Positions 33,178 to 39,954 of a stretch of 46,968 bases of DNA are shown here, piece after piece. Under the pieces are notes generated by a model that saw nothing but the letters and a program-made list of their open reading frames with translations, did no database searches and had not been told where the DNA came from. This DNA is from a virus, in the IMG/VR virus record IMGVR_UViG_3300030117_003126, positions 1,209 to 48,176 of that record. One strand, 5' to 3'. Numbering within the stretch: position 1 is the stretch's first letter; each line of letters opens with the position of its first letter. Position numbers and translations under genes: made by a program.

Positions 33178-34143
33178 TTATTTTACTTTTTTGATTGTTG
33201 AACCATCACTTGCAACTACATCCTTACGATTGAAATCCAACCTCTGTTGAGGAACATCTCTCTCAAGAATGTCATCAAGTCTATCACGATAACTATATCG
33301 AGGTATGAATCTCGTATGAGTTTTCTTCTTAGGTTTACAAGTCTTCGGTTTTACTCTCACACTTGCACCAATCTTAGAATCAAATCTAAAGTAACTATTT
33401 GTACCCTCTTTGATTCGTGCATCGGTCTTCATCATCTTTAAAGTATCGGTATTCACTCTGACCAAGGTATTAGGATTGATGTTTATCCATCGTAATTCCT
33501 CTGAGAATCCACTTTCTACGATTTCCTTGGTACTACCATAGGCAAGAGATTTTAACGATGGCACATAGGCAATTTCCAATGGATTATTCCCTTTGAATAG
33601 ATATACATATTCTGGAAATTCCAAATCTTGCCAAACCATCGAAACTCTACCTTTGACCAATTTCAGTTTATCGATGAAATCCTTAAAATTTTCAGAGTAT
33701 TCGTAGAGTCTGAATAATACCTCAGAGTCTACCTCTGCAAATCTCTCAAGACCGAATTTCTCGAATAGTTCGTCATCATTCCATACCGAACCATTATGAG
33801 TACCGATAGTATTGTTTGCCCTTATTGGATGATTATTCTCATTATTCTTTGGTGACCCTTGGGTAGAATATCGAGTATGTCCAATGATTGCACTTGTCTC
33901 GTTATGGTCGATAAAATCCAATGCATTTAATACAGATTTCTGTAAGAAGAAATTGTATGCATTTTTATCTCGTTTGCATAAGAGGTAATCTCCATCTCTC
34001 TGAATGATTGCAAAACCAGTTGAATGTCCACCACGAGTATTTGCAGTTTTCGTCATTTTGATAAATGAATCTCTTATCTTACGACCCTCGAACATAGTCC
34101 GAGAATCGTCTCTTTTATTGATTATTCCTACTAATCCACACAT
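33178..34143 (-). CDS. Class II (Ntn) glutamine amidotransferase
   Basis: A 321-residue enzyme that should release ammonia from glutamine. It has all key class II marks: nucleophile Cys2 (MCGLVGI), GHTRYSTQG (residues 88-96), NNHPI (103-107), GTHNG (114-118) and DSEVL (139-143). The normally acidic position in RGxDSxG is His here (RGGHSTG, 37-43). There is no synthase domain as in GlmS, PurF or AsnB; instead a basic tail of about 90 residues (KPKTCKPKKKTHTRF). Its ATG overlaps the amidoligase stop by one base (TAATG), so the two are made together and probably channel ammonia. Confidence 0.9.
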   Translation of the reverse strand: MCGLVGIINKRDDSRTMFEGRKIRDSFIKMTKTANTRGGHSTGFAIIQRDGDYLLCKRDKNAYNFFLQKSVLNALDFIDHNETSAIIGHTRYSTQGSPKNNENNHPIRANNTIGTHNGSVWNDDELFEKFGLERFAEVDSEVLFRLYEYSENFKDFIDKLKLVKGRVSMVWQDLEFPEYVYLFKGNNPLEIAYVPSLKSLAYGSTKEIVESGFSEELRWININPNTLVRVNTDTLKMMKTDARIKEGTNSYFRFDSKIGASVRVKPKTCKPKKKTHTRFIPRYSYRDRLDDILERDVPQQRLDFNRKDVVASDGSTIKKVK

Positions 34144-35144
34144 TATTGACCCCTATTATTATTGTTTTGAAATGTACCATCTTTGACATATCGATAATCG
34201 GAATGTCTCTCATATCTTTCCTCATTCCGATTCAATTCTCTATATCTTCTTTGGATGAATAGATTTGCATCTTTGGTTAGTTGGTCGTTTGTATATGGTG
34301 TACCATCTTGATTACCACTACGACCAACAAAACCAATTGCCCCTCTGAAACTTGCCAAACCTCTTGAACCATTAGGAACATAACATAATTTGACAAAATT
34401 CGTTTCATTTACAGAATTGATAATTGCATTTGTCACGACTATCCAAGACTTGATTTTATCGAAATTCAATGTACCATTATGATACCTAAATTCGACAGAA
34501 CCTCTATCCCATATTTTATACAGATTTAATCCACAAGTACGACCCCTTTGTAATTCTCTCATTCCATTAGAGGTACTTTTTAACCTAACTCCATCTTTTA
34601 TCTTATTTTCCATATAGTTTTTAACGATACTTGGATTACTTGTATGACCTTGAAAATACATACTACGACAAGGAACAGAATATCGTCTATTATCTAGTCT
34701 AGATGGGGCAACTAATTTGTATATGATATGTTCATATTTTGCCACAAATCCGACAAGGTTTTTAATGAATCGTTTTGCATTTGCATCGGATTCATTTACG
34801 ATATTGGTCACGTCTTGATGAATATGTAATCCACAACTTTTATTGACTTGGCAATCCATCATATTTAATACTTGGCAAACTTTTTCAAGTTCATCAAGTC
34901 CACTTTGTCCACTTAATCGAGGGGAAACAAGTTCATTCCCACCATGATGGGTACGATTACCATTTACTGACACATCTCCAACTATTTTCCAATGGTTTCT
35001 AGTCGTATGATTGTAACCCTCTACTCTTGTTCTTACTCCTAATGAGGATAATGCATTTGCCACATCTTGTTGAGTCTTGTCATTTGGAATTAAAAACTCT
35101 ATCTCTATTCCAAAGTCTCTCTGACTATTAAAATGTCCTTTCAT
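34143..35144 (-). CDS. Amidoligase (glutamine synthetase-like carboxylate-amine ligase)
   Basis: A 333-residue enzyme of the amidoligase_2 type (PF12224-like). Motifs in order: FGIEIEF (11-17), HWKIVGDVSV (51-60), GGNELVSPRLSG (68-79), CGLHIHQD (104-111) and SVEFRYHNGTLN (216-227). These acidic, His and Arg residues form the ATP-metal site of the COOH-NH2 ligase fold. The family uses ATP to join a carboxylate to an amine, often making gamma-glutamyl or isopeptide bonds. It is first in the block, behind a GTGGAG leader and an operator-like promoter, and is fused by overlap to a glutamine amidotransferase. The substrate is unknown. Confidence 0.9.
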   Translation of the reverse strand: MKGHFNSQRDFGIEIEFLIPNDKTQQDVANALSSLGVRTRVEGYNHTTRNHWKIVGDVSVNGNRTHHGGNELVSPRLSGQSGLDELEKVCQVLNMMDCQVNKSCGLHIHQDVTNIVNESDANAKRFIKNLVGFVAKYEHIIYKLVAPSRLDNRRYSVPCRSMYFQGHTSNPSIVKNYMENKIKDGVRLKSTSNGMRELQRGRTCGLNLYKIWDRGSVEFRYHNGTLNFDKIKSWIVVTNAIINSVNETNFVKLCYVPNGSRGLASFRGAIGFVGRSGNQDGTPYTNDQLTKDANLFIQRRYRELNRNEERYERHSDYRYVKDGTFQNNNNRGQ

Positions 35145-35173
35145 TTTATTTCTCCACTTTTTATTATTGATTT

Positions 35174-35223
35174 GTACCCCTTGTGAGTACCCCTTAGTTT
35201 ACAAAGGTTTACATAATATACAA
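35174..35223 (-). promoter_or_regulatory. Promoter with tandem operator-like repeats for the amidoligase block
   Basis: On the minus strand TTGTAT (35223-35218), 16 bases and TAAACT (35201-35196) form a plausible promoter. Two copies of GTTTACA (+ strand 35197-35203 and 35207-35213, 10 bases apart) lie over the spacer and -10. Two copies of GTACCCCTT (35174-35182 and 35187-35195, 13 bases apart) lie just downstream. Repeats spaced by about one helix turn suggest a repressor or activator site. Confidence 0.5.
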
Positions 35224-35517
35224 GGACTTTTTTATAATAAATACGTTATGATAGGTAATTATTTAAAAAAATGTCGCCTAACTCTCGATAAATGGGTAAT
35301 TATTACTATTAATTGTTATAGGATTTATAGAGAATAATGACATTATTATAAAACATCGCATAACGAGGGATTAAATGATTTGTGTTTATAGAGTTATGCC
35401 GACTTATATATATAGACCAAGGGAGGGGGGGTATTTTTTTGCACATCAATTTACGTTTCCCTTCGAGAAATAAGATAACCTATTCCCTATTATGTTATGC
35501 AAATACCCTCTATAATA

Positions 35518-35543
35518 CATCGTTTTACCCTCTGAAAACGATG
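35518..35543. repeat. Perfect 9-bp inverted repeat
   Basis: CATCGTTTT (35518-35526) and AAAACGATG (35535-35543) are exact reverse complements around an 8-base loop (ACCCTCTG). No T-run follows on either strand, so a protein-binding site or RNA hairpin is more likely than a terminator. Confidence 0.7.
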
Positions 35544-35590
35544 CCAATATATAAAGGTTCGCGGATGCCTGGGATTTAATCTGAGTCGCT

Positions 35591-35619
35591 GACCACCCTC
35601 GCTAAGGGGTGGGTGGGTC
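35591..35619. repeat. GC-rich hairpin
   Basis: CCACCC (35593-35598) pairs with GGGTGG (35607-35612) around TCGCTAAG, with further G-tracts (GGGTGGGTC) that allow slipped pairing. It is the most GC-rich stretch of the gap and could be a terminator-like or origin structure. Confidence 0.45.
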
Positions 35620-35668
35620 ACCCTCGTATTTGTACCACATTGTTATATTTTAGGTATTTATAAATCAG

Positions 35669-35695
35669 TTGACATAAGTTACGCATTAGTATTAG
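35669..35695 (+). promoter_or_regulatory. Possible promoter for the rightward genes
   Basis: A consensus TTGACA (35669-35674) lies upstream of the first rightward gene. The best -10 is TATTAG (35690-35695) with a short 15-base spacer, so strength is uncertain. The surrounding 16 bases (35668-35683) are nearly repeated at 32447-32462. Confidence 0.4.
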
Positions 35696-35703
35696 ACTTC
35701 GTT

Positions 35704-35829
35704 ATGTTAAAAATTACTTTAGTATTGTTTTCCCTCTTAATAATTACGATTGTTTCTTATAGTTTAAAGCTAATAATCGAAGATGAGAGGAGAATAAGAG
35801 AGTTAAAAATAAAGGCAAAAGAGAGATGA
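35704..35829 (+). CDS. Mini membrane protein (41 aa) before the methyltransferase
   Basis: A 41-residue frame with an N-terminal membrane segment (ITLVLFSLLIITIVSYSL) and a charged helical tail (IEDERRIRELKIKAKER). It ends one base before the methyltransferase ATG, which it may help to translate. No clear ribosome site precedes it, and it would have a nearly leaderless message if the TTGACA element is its promoter. Function unknown. Confidence 0.5.
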   Translation: MLKITLVLFSLLIITIVSYSLKLIIEDERRIRELKIKAKER

Positions 35830-35830
35830 T

Positions 35831-36937
35831 ATGCAAATGTTGGACTTATTTAGTGGAATCGGTGGATTCCATAGAGGGTTTGAAGAAGCTGGATGGGAAT
35901 TTGATTGGATTGGTTTTAGTGAAATTGATAAACACGCCAGTTCAGTTTATAGATATAGATACCCAAAGGCGGTAGAACTTGGAGACATTACAACTATTCA
36001 ACCAGAAAGAGATTTACCAGATAAACTTACAGTCCTTTGTGGAGGGTTTCCGTGCCAAAGCTTTTCCATTGCAGGGGCTAGGGGTTCATTTTCCGACACA
36101 AGAGGAACTTTATTTTTTGAAATCGCACGGATTTTATCCTATTACAAGGACAAAGGAGACCCAGTCCCCTATTTTCTACTCGAAAATGTTAAAGGCTTAT
36201 ATAGCGCAGGAGATTACACAGCATTTGCTACAATCTATGGAATTCTTACCGAGCTTGATTATAATGTTGAATGCTCATTGGAAAATACTAAGTATTACCT
36301 CCCACAGAACAGAGAGCGAGTATACATTGCGGGATATATTGGAGACAGAAGTAGAGGACAAATATTTCCTCTCGGAGAAGGCAGTAAAGAGATTGACAAA
36401 CGAGAAGAATCCAGAGGGTTACAGAAGCAATATAGTTCCACTATCTTCGCAGGACAACATAAAATATCCAGAGGAATGACATTGATAGCAGACTACAGAA
36501 CAGATGAGGGATTAAGGATAAGAAAGGATAACGTAAGTCCTTGTTTAAATAGTGTTAAGGCAAGTGAGACAGAACCTTCTTGGATGCCACCATTAGCTAT
36601 AGAAGAAACAAGAATAAGAAGATTAACTCCAAATGAATGTGAAAGACTTCAGGGTTTTAGTGCCAGGAATAAGGATGGAATATGGGAAGATGGTTGGACA
36701 AGTAAGGGTATGGTAGATGATAAAGTTGTAAATATAAGTGACACCCAGAGGTATCGAATGTGTGGTAATGCAGTAACGGTAAATGTGGTAAAAGCTATTG
36801 CAGCAAAGATGTTAAGTACGGTAGAAATAGATTGTGACCATGAGAATTTGGAACAAGGTGAAGATAGGTATGGTAGAGAAGAACATCAATATACTACTTA
36901 TTGGTTTTGTCTTGATTGTGGAGAGGAGATAGAATAG
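35831..36937 (+). CDS. Cytosine-C5 DNA methyltransferase
   Basis: A 368-residue enzyme that transfers a methyl group from S-adenosylmethionine to cytosine C5. Motif I is DLFSGIGGFHRGFEEAGW (residues 5-22), motif IV GGFPCQSFSIAG with catalytic Cys75, motif VI LLENVKGL, motif VIII QNRERVYIAGY, and motifs IX-X RRLTPNECERLQGF and GNAVTVNVVKAIA. The target-recognition region (about 195-275) is short. The end holds WFCLDCGEE, half of a zinc ribbon. It probably protects phage DNA from host restriction. A nuclease-type gene follows without a gap. The target sequence cannot be read from the protein. Confidence 0.93.
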   Translation: MQMLDLFSGIGGFHRGFEEAGWEFDWIGFSEIDKHASSVYRYRYPKAVELGDITTIQPERDLPDKLTVLCGGFPCQSFSIAGARGSFSDTRGTLFFEIARILSYYKDKGDPVPYFLLENVKGLYSAGDYTAFATIYGILTELDYNVECSLENTKYYLPQNRERVYIAGYIGDRSRGQIFPLGEGSKEIDKREESRGLQKQYSSTIFAGQHKISRGMTLIADYRTDEGLRIRKDNVSPCLNSVKASETEPSWMPPLAIEETRIRRLTPNECERLQGFSARNKDGIWEDGWTSKGMVDDKVVNISDTQRYRMCGNAVTVNVVKAIAAKMLSTVEIDCDHENLEQGEDRYGREEHQYTTYWFCLDCGEEIE

Positions 36938-37333
36938 GTGGGTCAAAAGAACTCTGACTTCGATTTAGATTTACAATATGGTCAAATCTATGAAGAGGGT
37001 TTAAAAGTTCTATTGGAATCAAAAGGAAAGGTAGAGGTAAAGACAGAAAGAGATAAATGGTATGATACTGGTAATATGGCTATTGAAGTAAAATGTAATG
37101 GTAAGAAGTCAGGTCTTGCAGTAACAAAGGCAGATTGGTGGTTTCATATTTTTGCAAAGGATGGTCAAGTAAAGGGAATGTTGTGCCTACCAGTAAGTGA
37201 ATTAAAGAATATATGTAGAGGTTTTAAAAGGAATAATAAATTAAGAAAAGTGATGGGTGGTGATGGAGATAGGTCAGAATTATTGTTACTTCCAATAAAG
37301 GAAGTTGCTGATTCTATAGGAAAATATTTTTAA
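36938..37333 (+). CDS. PD-(D/E)XK-type nuclease-like protein
   Basis: A 131-residue protein starting at GTG directly after the methyltransferase stop. The core KVEVKTERDKWYDTGNMAIE, then VKCNGKKSGL, shows an acidic residue and an E-x-K pair (Glu50, Lys52), with TKADWWFH after it, as in PD-(D/E)XK nucleases of resolvase and restriction types. It may be a junction resolvase, a debranching nuclease or a restriction partner of the methyltransferase. The small size and RusA elsewhere argue for a specialised role. Confidence 0.65.
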   Translation: MGQKNSDFDLDLQYGQIYEEGLKVLLESKGKVEVKTERDKWYDTGNMAIEVKCNGKKSGLAVTKADWWFHIFAKDGQVKGMLCLPVSELKNICRGFKRNNKLRKVMGGDGDRSELLLLPIKEVADSIGKYF

Positions 37334-37350
37334 TGCAAAAGGAGTTCTTA

Positions 37351-37563
37351 ATGAACAAATTACTAAAAACAAGTGAATTATGTTCTTTACTTGGTGTTAC
37401 AAGGCAATGTGTCTATAAGTGGCGTCATTTGGAGAATCCGATTCCTGTGGCAATCAATAACACAAAAAATGGTGGTAAAACGATTCGGTATAATTATGAA
37501 TCAGTAATGGAATGGTTGAATAATAATGGCAAAGAAAAAGTTTTACGCACAGAAACGAACTAA
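37351..37563 (+). CDS. Excisionase/MerR-like helix-turn-helix protein
   Basis: A 70-residue DNA-binding protein: LLKTSELCSLLGVTRQCVYK is a winged-helix HTH_17 start, and KTIRYNYESVMEWLNN a typical end. The ATG at 37351 is chosen because AAGGAG lies 7 bases before it; an upstream ATG at 37333 would place that site inside the gene. Such proteins act as excisionases or small regulators. With a tyrosine recombinase in the window, an excisionase role is possible, but the gene sits with replication and packaging genes. Confidence 0.7.
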   Translation: MNKLLKTSELCSLLGVTRQCVYKWRHLENPIPVAINNTKNGGKTIRYNYESVMEWLNNNGKEKVLRTETN

Positions 37564-37687
37564 ATCTGGTAGATATATAACGATTGCAGAAGGGAATACC
37601 AGGCAAGAGTTAATAGAGAATATAAAATCAGATAGTAATACATACAATAAAAGAGAGAGGAAGCCTAATGGCAAAGAGATATATTGA
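37526..37687 (+). CDS. Hypothetical basic protein (53 aa)
   Basis: A 53-residue basic protein (MAKKKFYAQKRTKSGRYITI, end KRERKPNGKEIY) encoded in a frame that overlaps the HTH gene by 38 bases and the next gene by 20. The middle (AEGNTRQELIENIKS) is helical. Long overlaps are unusual elsewhere in this genome, but the frame fills the only gap between two real genes. No family is recognised. Confidence 0.5.
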   Translation: MAKKKFYAQKRTKSGRYITIAEGNTRQELIENIKSDSNTYNKRERKPNGKEIY

Positions 37688-38405
37688 CACAGAAATGTGG
37701 AAAAAGAAGTGGTTTCGTAAATTATCACCTAAAATGAAAAATGCTTGGTATTATTTGATAACGATGTGTAATCATGCTGGATTATATGAAGTTGACATAG
37801 ACCTAATGAGTGTATTCATAGGAGAAAAGATAACAGAAGATGAGATATTTCGTTCTGGTTTGTCTACGCAGATAGAAATTTTAGATGATGATAAGTGGTA
37901 TTTGCCAAAATTTATTAAATTTCAGTACAATGTTAGTAGTCCAATGGAATTAAATGCAAATAATAGGGTTCATAAAAGTGTGATTGATATTTTAAACTCA
38001 TATAGTTTATTAGACGAGGCTAGAAAGCCTCATACTAGACCCTTAAATTCTGAAATAAGGGGCTTACAAGGGGCTTCCACAGAAAAAGAAGGGGCTATAT
38101 ACAAAGATAAAGATAAAAATAAAGATAAAGATTCTAATAAGGGTTCTAATAAAATAAAAAGAAAGGTGTTTAAAAAACCAACTGAGCAAGAAGTGAAGGA
38201 TTATTGTGATGAAAGAAAGAATAATGTTGACCCAGCACGATTTCTTGCACACTATGAATCTAAAGGATGGATGATTGGAAAAAATAAGATGGTAGATTGG
38301 AAGGCAGCCGTAAGGACTTGGGAGAAAAATAACTATGGTCAAGATAATAAACAAAGTAGAGTTTTTGTTGAACCAGAACACAGAGTAAAAAATCGTGGCT
38401 GGTAA
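37668..38405 (+). CDS. Phage replication organiser (DnaD/O-like)
   Basis: A 245-residue protein. The N-terminal 90 residues look like the winged helix of phage replisome organisers (WFRKLSPKMKNAWYYLITMC, then AGLYEVDIDLMSVFIG). After a charged linker, the end carries the motif common in this group (FLAHYESKGWMIGKNKMVDW, then KAAVRTWEKNNYG). It should bind the origin and call in the DnaC-like loader encoded at 24709. Its location next to terminase, on the opposite strand to the other replication genes, is unusual. It has GAGAGAGGA before the ATG. Confidence 0.72.
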   Translation: MAKRYIDTEMWKKKWFRKLSPKMKNAWYYLITMCNHAGLYEVDIDLMSVFIGEKITEDEIFRSGLSTQIEILDDDKWYLPKFIKFQYNVSSPMELNANNRVHKSVIDILNSYSLLDEARKPHTRPLNSEIRGLQGASTEKEGAIYKDKDKNKDKDSNKGSNKIKRKVFKKPTEQEVKDYCDERKNNVDPARFLAHYESKGWMIGKNKMVDWKAAVRTWEKNNYGQDNKQSRVFVEPEHRVKNRGW

Positions 38406-39954
38406 TTATAAATTTCGACCGCATGGCGGTAAGCAGACGGAATTTCTTAAGTCTACTGCTAACTGGATATTCTATGGTGGTGCAAGAGGTGGAGGAAAAT
38501 CTTTAATGTTGGCATGGAAAGCGGCATTGATACCAAGGGCATACCATTATGAAAGATTTAAAAGAAAAATAGAACCAGAAGATGCAAAGAAATTAAAAGC
38601 AGAAGGGAAAGCAGTTAAAATAGTAGTAGATGCAGTATCTATTGATTTTCCTGATTACATTGGTATTTTAATGAGGAGAACATTCCCTCAACTTGAAAGA
38701 AACTTAAAACCAGAATGTGACAAATTATATAGACTATATGGGGCAAAGTGGCAAGAAAGAAATAAATGTTACTTATTTCCAAGTGGTGCAAAAGTATATT
38801 TAGTTCATTGCCAAGATAGAAGGGCATTAGATAACTATATTGGTGGTAACTACAATTTTATTGGTGTAGATGAAGCAAATCAGTTTCCAGAACAATGGAT
38901 TGAAGAACTTTCTACCTCAGCTCGTACAGATAATCAATTACTGCAGCCACAAATATGTTTAACATCAAATCCTGGCAACATTGGACATATATGGCTTAAG
39001 AAAAAATTTATTGATAGATGTCCACCAGAAGTAATTGGTGAAAAAATATATAATCAAGAATTTGATGTATATCATAGTAGACTGAAATCTGGCAAACCTT
39101 ATATAGATGAAGAAGGTATTAGTTATCATTTTATACCCGCTACAGTATTTGATAATCCAACTCTCTTAAAAAATGACCCAAATTATGTAAGAAAACTTAA
39201 AAATTTAAACCCAGTTTTAAAAGCGATGTGGTTAGAAGGAAGATGGGATGTGTTTGCTGGTACGTTTTTTGATAATTGGAATCCAATGCACCATGTGTTA
39301 CCTAAATCAAATTTTCAATATGGTGTTCATTTTAAAAAGAATACACACACACTTTATAGGTTTTACGATTATGGCACAAAAGCACCATTTGTTTGTTTAT
39401 TTGCCGCTGTTGATAGAGACCAAAATATGATTGTTTTTGATGAAATAACAGAAACTGGATTATCTGCATCTAAACAAGCAAAACTTGTAAATCAATACAC
39501 TTGGGAAAATTATAAATTAAAACCAAATGATTTTGATGACGATATAGCAGACCCTGCGTATTGGACTAAACATTCAGAAAAAGAAGGGGCATTATATTCT
39601 CCAGCTGATTTTTATGGAGATGAAGGAATCTTTTTATCGAGAGGAAACAATGACCGTAAAGCGGGTGCAAAACTTGTGTATGAAGGTCTTGAAGTACCTA
39701 ATGAGGGAGACCCTAGAGTTAGATTTACAGAAAATTGTTTACAATGTATAGAAACTTTCCCTAATTTACCATCGGCAGAAAACGACCCCGAAGACATTGA
39801 TACTAAAGCAGATGACCATCATTATGATGCTTTACGCTATGGTTCATTGAAAGTTTTGCCAAGCCTTGCTATTTATCAAAAGAGAAAAAAAGGATGGCGT
39901 TATCGCATCGGACAAAACAATTCAACTGGTAGTACAAGCTGGAAAACTGCATAA
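38395..39954 (+). CDS. terL: Terminase large subunit
   Basis: A 519-residue packaging motor. Walker A is GGARGGGKS (residues 28-36), Walker B FIGVDEAN with its catalytic Glu, and the coupling motif LTSNPGN. The C-terminal RNase H-like nuclease has YDYGTKAPF, FDEITETG and DDHHYDALRYG with the metal-binding Asp residues. It translocates DNA into the head and cuts it. It starts at GTG and overlaps the replication gene by 11 bases; TAATG couples it to the portal. No small subunit gene is adjacent; the HTH protein at 28990 is the best candidate. Confidence 0.95.
   Translation: MAGNYKFRPHGGKQTEFLKSTANWIFYGGARGGGKSLMLAWKAALIPRAYHYERFKRKIEPEDAKKLKAEGKAVKIVVDAVSIDFPDYIGILMRRTFPQLERNLKPECDKLYRLYGAKWQERNKCYLFPSGAKVYLVHCQDRRALDNYIGGNYNFIGVDEANQFPEQWIEELSTSARTDNQLLQPQICLTSNPGNIGHIWLKKKFIDRCPPEVIGEKIYNQEFDVYHSRLKSGKPYIDEEGISYHFIPATVFDNPTLLKNDPNYVRKLKNLNPVLKAMWLEGRWDVFAGTFFDNWNPMHHVLPKSNFQYGVHFKKNTHTLYRFYDYGTKAPFVCLFAAVDRDQNMIVFDEITETGLSASKQAKLVNQYTWENYKLKPNDFDDDIADPAYWTKHSEKEGALYSPADFYGDEGIFLSRGNNDRKAGAKLVYEGLEVPNEGDPRVRFTENCLQCIETFPNLPSAENDPEDIDTKADDHHYDALRYGSLKVLPSLAIYQKRKKGWRYRIGQNNSTGSTSWKTA

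Larger units (their letters stand above)
35145..35703. other. 559-bp divergent control region without a clear gene
   Basis: The gap separates the leftward accessory block from the rightward late genes. It contains the operator-like amidoligase promoter, two TCGCnTAAC motifs (35272-35282 and 35355-35364), a G-run next to a T-run (35414-35438), a perfect 9-bp inverted repeat (35518), a GC-rich hairpin (35591) and a TTGACA promoter element (35669). A possible GTG-started frame at 35382-35579 lacks a ribosome site and is not called. Confidence 0.6.

Noticed and set aside
35382-35579. 65-codon frame on the + strand in the divergent region
   Set aside because: It starts at GTG with no ribosome site, covers a G-run, T-run and inverted repeat, and its product shows no protein-like pattern.
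36362-36420. Deoxyarchaeosine or queuosine-type DNA modification linked to the glutamine amidotransferase
   Set aside because: No QueC-, QueD-, QueE- or transglycosylase-like genes are present; the GATase is coupled to an amidoligase instead.
36938-37333. Confident call as a restriction enzyme
   Set aside because: Adjacency to the methyltransferase is suggestive, but the core also fits resolvases and other small nucleases, so only the fold is called.
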